Origin: Nostoc sp. MS1
Lineage (GTDB): Bacteria > Cyanobacteriota > Cyanobacteriia > Cyanobacteriales > Nostocaceae
DNA length: 64,000 bases
Direction: 5' to 3'
Assembly: GCF_019976755.1 (NCBI RefSeq)
Contig: NZ_AP023441.1
Location: forward strand, 4,089,501-4,153,500
The notes beneath the pieces are model-generated. The model did not search any database. It saw only the letters and a list, made by a program, of their open reading frames with translations, and was not told the DNA's origin. Of this stretch, positions 1 through 7,870 are shown in pieces. How positions within the stretch are numbered: the stretch's first letter is position 1; each line of letters opens with the position of its first letter. The translations under genes were made by a program, and so were the position numbers.

Positions 1-565
1 GAGACTTCTTACCTTCTACTTGAGCGCGATCGCTATTCGCATAACCACGGTACAAGCGGAACATCCGGTTGAAGCCTGCGGTTTTCTGTCCTGGTTGAGT
101 CTCAAAACCACGATAGTAAGGAGCGACGTTATCGCCGAAATTGCTTTGATACTCCCATGAATCGATATAGGAGTCGATTTCAGCGTCGTAACCTTTCTCT
201 TGATACAAGTCTAAGTGGTAGATAACTTCAGACTCATCATAAGGAGCGCGACCCAACAAGTGTTTGTAGTTGAGTTCGATTAGCCGAGTTTGGAAGCTGT
301 TGTAGAAAAATTTCTTTTTGTAGAGTTCTGATTTAGCAACGCTACGCACAAATTCTCGCACAGTCAGATTGCCATCTCTCAATAGAGACTCTGCACTTAC
401 GAGGCGTTCTGATTTCAGTATGTAGTCATTGCCCAAAACGTGCCGATAAACAGCACGAATTACCGATTCAACTTCTTCTCTGCTGGCGTTGGGGCGTAGT
501 TCTACTTTAGGTGCGTCGCTAAAAGGCTCTGTTCCCAGCCTGGATGCTGCTGCTGTAATTGCCAT
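1..565 (-). CDS. cpcC: Phycocyanin rod linker CpcC, N-terminal part (cut by window start)
   Basis: The linker joins phycocyanin hexamers within phycobilisome rods on the thylakoid surface. Reading the minus strand from the ATG at 563-565 gives about 188 residues beginning [17 protein letters not shown], followed by the PBS-linker (pfam00427-type) region. Recognisable segments are [62 protein letters not shown] and [17 protein letters not shown]. The C-terminal CpcD-like domain lies outside the window. It is the third gene after cpcB and cpcA on the same strand, separated from cpcA by about 177 bases with two strong hairpins, which fits lower expression of linker than of the alpha and beta subunits. 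Identity rests on order and sequence recall of the Anabaena family. Confidence 0.93.
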
Positions 566-627
566 TTTAAGTTTCCCCTATTTTTTTGCCGAGTGCTAAG
601 TTCTAACCTAAGCGCCTCTAACCCTTA

Positions 628-732
628 ATACCAATTCTTTGAATTTTGAATTGGTATAGATAAAACTATGCCCGGAACGAGATTCAACTGCTAGGTGAAA
701 ACTACATCCAGCACTTGCACCCCTTTCCGGGC
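628..732 (-). promoter_or_regulatory. Two intercistronic hairpins between cpcA and cpcC
   Basis: Two dyads lie between the phycocyanin genes. The first pairs GCCCGGAA (670-677) with TTCCGGGC (725-732). The second pairs ATACCAATTC (628-637) with GAATTGGTAT (648-657) around a 10-base loop. Neither is followed on the minus strand by a long U run, so they look more like RNA-stability or partial-termination elements than strong terminators. In cpc operons, segmental transcripts richer in cpcBA than linker mRNA are established; that these hairpins cause it here is inference. Confidence 0.55.
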
Positions 733-742
733 AGAAAACTAT

Positions 743-1234
743 CTAGCTGAGAGCGTTGATAGCGTAATCGATGTAGGTGTTAGCTTCGTTAGCAGCTTGA
801 CCGCTCAAACCGTGGTTAGCCTTGATATGCTTGAGAGCTTCAACATACCAGCTAGGAGATAAGTCAAAGGTGCTGTTGATTTCAGCCAAACCAGCAATTA
901 GGTATTCATCCAAGGGGCCAGTACCACCAGCAACTAAGCTGTAGGTGATGATGCGCAGGTAGTGACCAACGTCACGAGCGCACTTGGATTTACCACGGCT
1001 GTCAGAAGCGAACTGAGGGCCGGGGGTTTGGGTGGTGTAAGGGAATTTTTGGTAAACAGCTTGAGTTGCACCATCAATCAAGCGTTGAGCGTTAGCGGTT
1101 AAACCACGAGCAGCTTCTAAGCTAGCAGCAGCACGTTCATAACGACCACGAGCTGATTGTAGTTCGGTGTTACCTAAAAAACGACCTTGGGTATCAGCAG
1201 CAGCAATAGCTTCGGTAATGGGGGTCTTAACCAT
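743..1234 (-). CDS. cpcA: C-phycocyanin alpha subunit
   Basis: This is the phycocyanobilin-bearing alpha chain of the phycobilisome rods, which harvests orange-red light and passes energy to allophycocyanin. The 163 residues match the family length. The chromophore region contains SKCARDVGHYLRIITYSLVAGGTGPLD, where the Cys binds phycocyanobilin. The N-terminus MVKTPITEAIAAADTQGRFL is typical of CpcA and not of phycoerythrocyanin alpha. It lies 87 bases downstream of cpcB, and an AGGAGAATTTTAC stretch precedes the ATG. The second gene of the operon. Confidence 0.97.
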   Translation of the reverse strand: MVKTPITEAIAAADTQGRFLGNTELQSARGRYERAAASLEAARGLTANAQRLIDGATQAVYQKFPYTTQTPGPQFASDSRGKSKCARDVGHYLRIITYSLVAGGTGPLDEYLIAGLAEINSTFDLSPSWYVEALKHIKANHGLSGQAANEANTYIDYAINALS

Positions 1235-1321
1235 GATGTAAAATTCTCCTTGGTAATTTCGTAGTTTTGTACCTGTTTACCTAGATAATTAGGTATAGGT
1301 GCTGGAACTGGTTAATTACAA

Positions 1322-1843
1322 TTAACCAACAGCAGCAGCAGCGCGATCAAAGTAGCTAGCTACTTCAGAGATCAATTGGCTGCAATCACCTTTGGTGATA
1401 CCGTTGGGGTCGTTAGCGATGCCAACAGCAGCATCTTTCATTTTTTGAACGCCAACAGCTACGGAAGAACCGGGAGTGCCTAAAGCTTGGTATGTTTCAC
1501 GCAAGCCGTTTAAGCAGCGATCGTCTAGAACGCTTGCATCACCAGCGAGGATAGCGTAGGTGACGTAACGCAAGATGATTTCCATGTCGCGGAGACAAGC
1601 AGCCATGCGACGGTTGGTGTAAGCGTTACCACCAGGAGCAATCAATTGGGGTTGTTCTTCAAACAACGCACGAGCAGCGTTAGTAACAATAGCAGATGCG
1701 TTGCTGGTGATGCGGTTAACAACGTCCAAGCGTTTGTTACCATCTTTCACAACATTTGCCAAAGCGTCTAGTTGTTCGTTGCTCAGGAACTCGCCTCTGG
1801 AGTCAGCTTGAGAAACCACCTTGGTAAATACGTCTAATGTCAT
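1322..1843 (-). CDS. cpcB: C-phycocyanin beta subunit
   Basis: Beta chain of phycocyanin, pairing with CpcA to form the (alpha-beta)3 discs of the rods. It has 173 residues, the standard length. The chromophore Cys-84 region reads NRRMAACLRDMEIILRYVTYA, and the second bilin site is near GITKGDCSQLISEVASYFD (Cys-153/155 position). The preceding NAYTNRRM segment holds the Asn that is methylated in beta phycobiliproteins. A good AGGAGA lies upstream of the ATG. First gene of the operon, with nearly 600 non-coding bases before it. Confidence 0.97.
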   Translation of the reverse strand: MTLDVFTKVVSQADSRGEFLSNEQLDALANVVKDGNKRLDVVNRITSNASAIVTNAARALFEEQPQLIAPGGNAYTNRRMAACLRDMEIILRYVTYAILAGDASVLDDRCLNGLRETYQALGTPGSSVAVGVQKMKDAAVGIANDPNGITKGDCSQLISEVASYFDRAAAAVG

Positions 1844-2432
1844 GGACTTAAATCTCCTAATTACTTAGTTGAGAGATGTCAGGATTAAAACTGGCTATGT
1901 CTTAATTTTTTAGAACAGGTTGTAAACAAACTGGGGATCAAACTGCTTCTCATGTAGTCTCAAAATTCCCTGCTATTTCCAGAAGGAGAAAAATGAGAAA
2001 CTGGGGTGAATTTATGAGAAGTCGGCAAACTTTATGAATCGATTGCCTCGTTTAACTTTCGTCTGTTCTCTAACCCCTTCAGCTTATGTTTATACAATGC
2101 TATAGATCCTCTTTTTGTTACAAATTATGAATAAATAAGTTGCAGGTATAAGAACCCCCTCAAATCCTTTACATACAAGGACTGCAACCAATGTTTCTTG
2201 CTCATTTTCGTTACATAACTTTGTAAAGTTGTAACGTACTAAGATAAAAATCTGGTTTTATAATTTTTTAATTTTTGGAGAAAACTATATCAGGCAAACA
2301 CTTTGGGTTTTATCCTGATATGTTCCTGATGTCAGGGTTTATGAACAAATATGAACTTAATTTTTCTACATATTTCCAAAAAAGCCTTTTGCCCAGGAAA
2401 AAACTAGGCAAAACAGAGGCAAAAATTAAGTT
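1844..2432. promoter_or_regulatory. Leader/promoter region of the cpc operon
   Basis: There is no gene in these 589 bases. The stretch is AT-rich and presumably holds the cpc promoter and a long 5' untranslated leader; I could not identify a convincing -35/-10 pair by eye. The pec genes that I recall lying just upstream of cpcB in Anabaena PCC 7120 are not here, and no fragment of them is visible. Confidence 0.5.
2387..2413 (-). terminator. Probable terminator after the pseudouridine synthase
   Basis: On the minus strand a 10-bp stem (TTTTGCCTAG with CTGGGCAAAA, one G-T pair) encloses a 7-base loop and is followed by GGCTTTTTT. It begins about 20 bases after the stop of the RluD-like gene and would insulate the cpc operon from read-through. 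Confidence 0.5.
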
Positions 2433-3371
2433 TTAATAAGAAATTGCCCCTCTCTTGCGAAGTATATCTAACAGAGTATTGAATGTTTGCGGTAGTTGTG
2501 CATTTACTTCAATCCAATCTCCAGAGATGGGGTGCTGCACTTTTAATTTCCAAGCGTGTAAGGCTTGTCCAGGTAAATTTACCCCTACAGAACGACCGGA
2601 ACCATAAACGGGGTCGCCGACAATTGGATGACCCATCTTGGCACTATGAACACGAATTTGATGAGTTCGTCCTGTCTCTAACTGAAAGTGAATCAAAGTG
2701 TAATTTCCTAAACGTTCTTTGACGCGCCAATGGGTAATAGCTGTCCTTCCTCCTTCCTCTACTGGGACGATAGCCATTTTTTTTCTATCTTGGGGATGAC
2801 GGCCGATAGGTAAATCTATCGTCCCGCTTTCAGTTTTTGGCGCACCGTAAACCACACCTAAGTATTCTCGCCGTGCAGTTTTGGCTTGGAGTTGTGCTTG
2901 TAGGTGTTGATAGGCGATGTCGGTTTTAGCGATCGCAATAGCTCCCGTTGTATCTTTGTCTAAACGATGGACAATTCCTGGTCTTTGTACACCACCAATA
3001 CCTGGAAGATTAGGACAATGCGCTAACACAGCATTTACCAAAGTCCCGTTAGGATGTCCTGGCGCTGGGTGAACAACTAAACCAGCCGGCTTGTTAATTA
3101 TGAGTAATTGATCGTCCTCGTAGAGAATATCTAGGGGAATATCTTGTGGGATTAATTCTAGGGGTTGCGCTTCAGGAATTTCTAAAGTGATGCGATCGCC
3201 TACTTTCAGGTTTATCTTTTTAGAAGTGCAAACTTTATCGTTAACTTGGACTTTACCCTGTTCAATTAACTGCTGAATCCGAGAACGGGATAAATCTGGT
3301 AATTCTTCAGCAAGGTAACGGTCTATACGTGCGCTATCTTCTTCAACTTGTAAATCAAATTCGTTCAACAT
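2433..3371 (-). CDS. RluA/RluD-family ribosomal large subunit pseudouridine synthase
   Basis: Converts specific uridines of 23S rRNA to pseudouridine. It has 312 residues. An S4 RNA-binding domain occupies roughly residues 15-75 (SRSRIQQLIEQGKVQVNDK). The RluA catalytic domain follows, with the motif RPGIVHRLDKDTTGAIAIAKT around residue 130-150; the Asp in HRLDKDT is the catalytic nucleophile. GRTHQIRVH and GHPIVGDPVYG further on are also family hallmarks. It overlaps nothing and has its own likely terminator. RluD is the best match by domain order, but RluC-type specificity cannot be excluded. Confidence 0.9.
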   Translation of the reverse strand: MLNEFDLQVEEDSARIDRYLAEELPDLSRSRIQQLIEQGKVQVNDKVCTSKKINLKVGDRITLEIPEAQPLELIPQDIPLDILYEDDQLLIINKPAGLVVHPAPGHPNGTLVNAVLAHCPNLPGIGGVQRPGIVHRLDKDTTGAIAIAKTDIAYQHLQAQLQAKTARREYLGVVYGAPKTESGTIDLPIGRHPQDRKKMAIVPVEEGGRTAITHWRVKERLGNYTLIHFQLETGRTHQIRVHSAKMGHPIVGDPVYGSGRSVGVNLPGQALHAWKLKVQHPISGDWIEVNAQLPQTFNTLLDILRKRGAISY

Positions 3372-3434
3372 TAGGATCTAGAAAATAGGAAATAGGGAAA
3401 GGATTTTAACAATCCTTACCTATGCCCTATCCTG

Positions 3435-4130
3435 TCATAATTCTTCTGGGTTAATTCCCTTCGCCTTTAGTAAAGCGCGGAGTGCTTCTAATTGGTTTTC
3501 TGCTTGTTCGGCGCGTTGACGTTCTTGTTCGGCTTGATTTTGTGCTGCTTCTTTTTGCTGCGCCAGTTCTAAATATGTCAAAAATCTTTGACCATCTGGA
3601 TGATAAATTTGTAGGTCATTATCTGACAACTCAAAGCGGATACCCAGCCGGGGACTTATCCAGCCAGCCATTTGGGGAATTTCTACTAACCCCTCAGGAG
3701 AGCGTAACCAACCACCTAAATCTAATTTCTCTGGATCGTATAAATAATATTCTTCTACCCCATAGTGTTCGTAAAACTTAAATTTTGTAATCATCTCTTT
3801 CACAGTATTGCTGGGGGAAAGAATTTCAAACACTACTTGTGGTGGAATGTTATCTTCTCGCCATTGGAGATAGGAACCTCTATCACCTTTTGGTCTACCA
3901 AACACCACCAACACATCAGGCGCACGGCGTGTTACATTATCGCCTTCAACGGGATACCAGAGTAAGTCACCAGCAACGAATACGTTGGGGTCATTGGCAA
4001 ATAATAAATCTAGATTTTTTTTAATTAATACAATTAACTCAAACTGTTTGGTATTGTCCGCCATCGGCTGTCCGTCGCTTTCTGGGTAGATGATGCTTGC
4101 TTGGTTGGAAGATGGTATTTGTGTAACCAT
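3435..4130 (-). CDS. Uma2-family (DUF820) putative endonuclease-like protein
   Basis: A 231-residue member of the Uma2/DUF820 family, which has a PD-(D/E)XK-like restriction fold and is greatly expanded in filamentous cyanobacteria. Visible signatures are RAPDVLVVFGRPKGDR, PPQVVFEILSPSNTVKEM and YEHYGVEEYYLYDPEK. The expected acidic and E-x-x pattern is present. After residue 190 the chain becomes a charged coiled coil (QKEAAQNQAEQERQRAEQAE) ending KGINPEEL, which is usual for these proteins. The biological role is unknown. It stands alone between an rRNA modification gene and patA. Confidence 0.8.
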   Translation of the reverse strand: MVTQIPSSNQASIIYPESDGQPMADNTKQFELIVLIKKNLDLLFANDPNVFVAGDLLWYPVEGDNVTRRAPDVLVVFGRPKGDRGSYLQWREDNIPPQVVFEILSPSNTVKEMITKFKFYEHYGVEEYYLYDPEKLDLGGWLRSPEGLVEIPQMAGWISPRLGIRFELSDNDLQIYHPDGQRFLTYLELAQQKEAAQNQAEQERQRAEQAENQLEALRALLKAKGINPEEL

Positions 4131-5000
4131 TGCGATAATTCCTGTTTCACAAGTGGTTTATCAATTTTAACGGATTCAATTGTGAAGCTAGTGAAATAGT
4201 AACCATAGTAAAGGCGCTACCGATGGTGTAAAACTCAATCTGCACTATCAGATTAAATAGTATTTTTACTGTACGGTTTTTAAGTTTCAGGAAAACAGCA
4301 CGTTTAATTGTTATTCACATTTTCTTTAAGCATGACGCATAAAATTTATATATTATTTTTATTTGCTTAGATAAATTGGAGTAACCTAGCTTTTAGTAAG
4401 CCATTACTTGCCTATCTACCTTTGAGAAAAAATAGAAGTTTTATAGCGAAAATATGCTATTGACATTTTGCAAGTAATAATTTTGAAAAATTCAGCAAAC
4501 AGCATCTCTAAAATCTCAAACTTAGGTAGCCAGTGAAGCTCCAAATCCTTAGTAAGCAAAATTACTTGATTACAAATGCGTAACCGTATTAAAGCTTTGT
4601 ATTACCTAGTTTTCCATGATTCTGTAAAAACACATGGAAACTTTTGTTACTGATGGGTTTGAGCCAATATCTCTAAGTGGAATACTTAAGGTACTGTTAG
4701 ATAAGCCAAGTTAGTGAAAGATACAGAAAATCAATCTGATTTTTGGAACACTACTTTCAAGTAATCAGTTGAGCAATGTTCTGCTTCACATCATAATCTC
4801 ATCCGCTTAGAGTTAGGAGCATCTCAGTTTTGCTACCTCTTGAGTGGAAAGTTTGTTATAGCAAGAAAAAGAGTAGATGTGATTACTAAAATGTAAATTT
4901 AAAATTTAGCTAAAGCTGCTGCCAAAAATATATTTAATAAAAGTAGAACCTTTTTTACTAATTTTTATTTAAATCTTGGTTTAATAACAAAGCGATCGCC
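4131..5000. promoter_or_regulatory. Long non-coding region upstream of patA
   Basis: About 870 AT-rich bases with no supportable gene between the divergent Uma2 gene and patA. It presumably carries the promoter of each. No NtcA box (GTA-N8-TAC) with a well-spaced -10 was convincing. The only landmark is a HIP1 octamer at 4992-4999 abutting the patA start codon. Confidence 0.4.
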
Positions 5001-6140
5001 ATGAAAACACTTCCGATTACTAGGTACAGATTCTTTCAGAAACTACAACCCTTATCTTTACTCAAAAAAATTACTGGTAAAACAATCACTGGCTGTTTAC
5101 AAGTCTTTAGTACTTCAGGTACTTGGTCTATTTATGTGGAAGAAGGTAAGCTAATCTATGCCTGTTATTCCGAGAGAATGTTTGAGCCACTTTATAGACA
5201 TTTAGGGCATTTAAGCCAACAAATTGCTACCCTACCTAAAGAAATTAACGAACAGTTAAAAGTAATCTTTGAAACTGGAATTGAAAATCAGGCGATACCT
5301 AACCCTGATTATTTAGCTATTTGTTGGTTAGTTAATCAAAAATATATTAGTGCTTCACAAGCAGCCATTCTTATCGAACAAGTAGCCTTAGAAGTATTAG
5401 AATCATTCCTGATACTAGAGGAAGGAAGTTATGAGTTTATTCCCGAAACATTTTTAGATGATTTACCTAAATTTTGTTACCTAAATGTTCGGTTATTAGT
5501 AGAACAGTGTCAACAGCGTGGAAGAGTTCCCGACGCATTCCGTAGAGAAGCATATAGCCAAGAAACATCTTCATCTACAGACAATAACGAATCCTCAATT
5601 AATAACAGACATTATACTCAATCTACATCCCATTCCCAAACTCAACCTAAATCTGAGCCACGATTACCCCAATTTAATACTAATAAACCAGGAGAATATA
5701 CAAAACGTTATATATCTCAGCCTCATAATCTCAATAATGGATATCAACAAATATCCAATCCATCTACTGATAAAAAAGTCTATAAAATATTTTGTATTGA
5801 TGATAATTTGAGCGTTTTAAATACTATTAGAAATTCTTTAGATGAGCAAATTTTCGCAGTAATTGGCATTACAGATTCCTTAAAAGCTTTAATGGAAATT
5901 CTCTATACAAAGCCAGATATCATTTTAATCAGCGTTAATATGCCTGATTTAGATGGTTATGAATTATGTTCTTTATTGCGGAAACATTCATATTTTAAAA
6001 ATACACCTGTGATTATGGTGACAGAAAAAGCTAATCTAATTGATAGAGCTAGAGCCACTTTAGTCAGAGCATCAGGTCATTTAACTAAACCCTTTACTCA
6101 AGGTGATTTATTAAAAGTAATCTTTAAACATATAGTCTAA
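5001..6140 (+). CDS. patA: Heterocyst pattern-formation protein PatA (PATAN domain plus receiver)
   Basis: PatA is required for normal intercalary heterocyst placement in Anabaena. The 379 residues match the length I recall for PatA. Residues 1-175 form the PATAN region (ITGKTITGCLQVFSTSGTWSIYVEEGKLIYACYS), 180-255 is a polar Ser/Asn/Gln-rich linker, and 257-379 is a CheY-like receiver. The receiver has the acidic pair (FCIDDN), the conserved Thr (VIMVTEKA) and the Lys (HLTKPF). At the usual phospho-acceptor Asp it has Ser (IILISVNMPDLDG), codon AGC at 5931-5933. The start is ATG with no Shine-Dalgarno; instead a HIP1 octamer lies one base upstream. The IS element 56 bases downstream is convergent neither with nor inside the gene. 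Confidence 0.88.
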   Translation: MKTLPITRYRFFQKLQPLSLLKKITGKTITGCLQVFSTSGTWSIYVEEGKLIYACYSERMFEPLYRHLGHLSQQIATLPKEINEQLKVIFETGIENQAIPNPDYLAICWLVNQKYISASQAAILIEQVALEVLESFLILEEGSYEFIPETFLDDLPKFCYLNVRLLVEQCQQRGRVPDAFRREAYSQETSSSTDNNESSINNRHYTQSTSHSQTQPKSEPRLPQFNTNKPGEYTKRYISQPHNLNNGYQQISNPSTDKKVYKIFCIDDNLSVLNTIRNSLDEQIFAVIGITDSLKALMEILYTKPDIILISVNMPDLDGYELCSLLRKHSYFKNTPVIMVTEKANLIDRARATLVRASGHLTKPFTQGDLLKVIFKHIV

Positions 6141-6195
6141 TATGCTAACTGTTGACTGTTGACTAATGACTAATGACTAATGACAAAAATTAAAT

Positions 6196-7870
6196 AGGGC
6201 TGGCTGAATAAGGGCGAAAGATAGCAGAATGAAGAGTTTCAGGGTCAGGAAAGAAAAATAAGGTGAAAAGAAAAAGGGTAAGATAAGTAAAAATCCTTGT
6301 AGCAAGTTGCGTTAAAATGTATCGAAGAGCGCAAAAGCAAGAAAAAGCAGCAGAAAACTTTGAACTACCCTTTGGGGGAAAACTAGCGTCAGATAACCGA
6401 TGGGTAATCATGGCGAACATGATACCTTGGTCAAAATTTGAAGCAGAGTACGCAGAAATATTTTCAGCAAGAATGGGAGCGCCAGCCAAAACATTTAGAA
6501 TGGCGTTGGGAGCATTAATAATTAAAGAAAAATTAGGAATAAGTGACAGAGAGACAGTAGAACAAATTCGGGAGAACCCGTATCTGCAATACTTTATAGG
6601 AATGTCAGCATATAGTAATGAATCTGCATTTGACCCGTCAATGCTAGTTCATTTTAGAGAAAGGATAGATATAGAATTAGTCAATAAAATCAATCAAGAA
6701 ATAGTCAGGAAGATGTTAGAAAATAAACAGGAGGTAGAAGTAAGAGCAAAAAAGCCAGAGGTCGAGGATTCAAAAAGTAAGCCAGCCAATAGAGGAAAAT
6801 TAATATTAGATGCTAGTTGTGCGCCAGCAGACATAAGTTATCCGACAGATTTAGGATTATTAAATCAAGCCAGAAAGCAAACAGAAACAATCATAGATAC
6901 ATTATATAAGTCCTTATTAGTAAGAAATATCAACAAACCAAGAACCTACAGAAACAAAGCAAGAAAGGATTATTTAGCAGTAGCCAAGAAAAGAAAACCA
7001 ACAGTTAAAGAAAGAAGGAAAGCTATCAGAAAGCAACTGCAATATATCAACAGAAATTTAACTCATATTCAGCAGCTAATAAATTTAGGTGCGTCACTAT
7101 TAAAACTGAGCAACAGTCAATATAAGATGTTGCTAGTAGTAGCAGAAGTTTATCGTCAACAGTTATGGTTATATGAAAATCAAAAAATTAGTATACAAGA
7201 CCGCATTGTCAGTTTAAACCAACCACACATTCGTCCGATTATCCGAGGTAAAGCCGGGAGAACAGTAGAGTTTGGGGCTAAGTTTTCAGCTAGTTACTAT
7301 GATGGCTATGTATTTTTAGACCATATTAGTTGGGACAACTTTAACGAATCAGGAGACTTAAAATCACAAGTAGAAGCATACAAAAACTACACCGGATATT
7401 ATCCTGAATCAGTTCATGTTGATAAGATTTATCGGACGAGGGAGAATCGAGCTTGGTGTCAAGAAAGGGGAATTAGAATTAGTGGCCCACCACTAGGTAG
7501 ACCCCCCCAAAATGTCAGCCCTGAAAAGAAGAAACAAGCCGCTTATGACGAAAGGATTCGTAATTGTATTGAGGGCAAGTTTGGACAAGGTAAACGAAGA
7601 TTTAGCCTTGGTAGAGTTATGGCTAAACTTCCTCATACTTCTTTCACCGCTATTGCCATAACTTTTTTAGTTATGAATCTTTCTACTCTGCTATTACGGC
7701 TTTTTTGTGTATTTTTTTGCCTATTTTTCAAAACTGAGTCTTTTTTTACTTCTTCTATTATCGAAACTGATATTTCATTAAACCTTAAACAACAAAAACT
7801 TATCTTTTTTCTGGACTGACTACTTAATCAATTTTTCTCTTCCTTTGAAATGACTTTTTCAGCAAGCCCT
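6196..7870 (+). mobile_element. IS5/IS1182-like insertion sequence, apparently complete
   Basis: A 1675-bp element encoding one transposase. The imperfect terminal inverted repeats start AGGGCTGGCTGAATAAG on the left and, read inward from the right, AGGGCTTGCTGAAAAAG. The flanks carry a 4-bp direct repeat AAAT (6192-6195 and 7871-7874), the probable target duplication. The right end lies inside the stop codon of the neighbouring DUF4139 gene, without changing its protein. Family placement rests on the transposase. Confidence 0.85.
6317..7819 (+). CDS. Transposase of the IS5/IS1182 group
   Basis: A 500-residue DDE transposase. The N-terminal domain (about 15-120) contains ISDRETVEQIRENPYLQYFIGM and SAFDPSMLVHFRERI, typical of IS1182/IS5-type enzymes. 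The first catalytic Asp is in KLILDASCAPADI (about residue 160), the second in ESVHVDKIYRTRENR (about 370), and the Glu in RNCIEGKFGQGKRRFSLGRV (about 420). The middle part (165-330) is a long basic helical insert. The last 40 residues are hydrophobic then polar and close to the IS end. No frameshift is seen, so it could be active. Confidence 0.9.
   Translation: MYRRAQKQEKAAENFELPFGGKLASDNRWVIMANMIPWSKFEAEYAEIFSARMGAPAKTFRMALGALIIKEKLGISDRETVEQIRENPYLQYFIGMSAYSNESAFDPSMLVHFRERIDIELVNKINQEIVRKMLENKQEVEVRAKKPEVEDSKSKPANRGKLILDASCAPADISYPTDLGLLNQARKQTETIIDTLYKSLLVRNINKPRTYRNKARKDYLAVAKKRKPTVKERRKAIRKQLQYINRNLTHIQQLINLGASLLKLSNSQYKMLLVVAEVYRQQLWLYENQKISIQDRIVSLNQPHIRPIIRGKAGRTVEFGAKFSASYYDGYVFLDHISWDNFNESGDLKSQVEAYKNYTGYYPESVHVDKIYRTRENRAWCQERGIRISGPPLGRPPQNVSPEKKKQAAYDERIRNCIEGKFGQGKRRFSLGRVMAKLPHTSFTAIAITFLVMNLSTLLLRLFCVFFCLFFKTESFFTSSIIETDISLNLKQQKLIFFLD

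Noticed and set aside
1322..1843. Possible phycoerythrocyanin beta subunit
   Set aside because: The sequence and the following CpcA and CpcC-type linker match phycocyanin; no pecE/pecF lyase genes are near.
4207..4219. GTA...TAC motif upstream of patA as an NtcA box
   Set aside because: Spacing is seven, not eight, bases and there is no matching -10 element.
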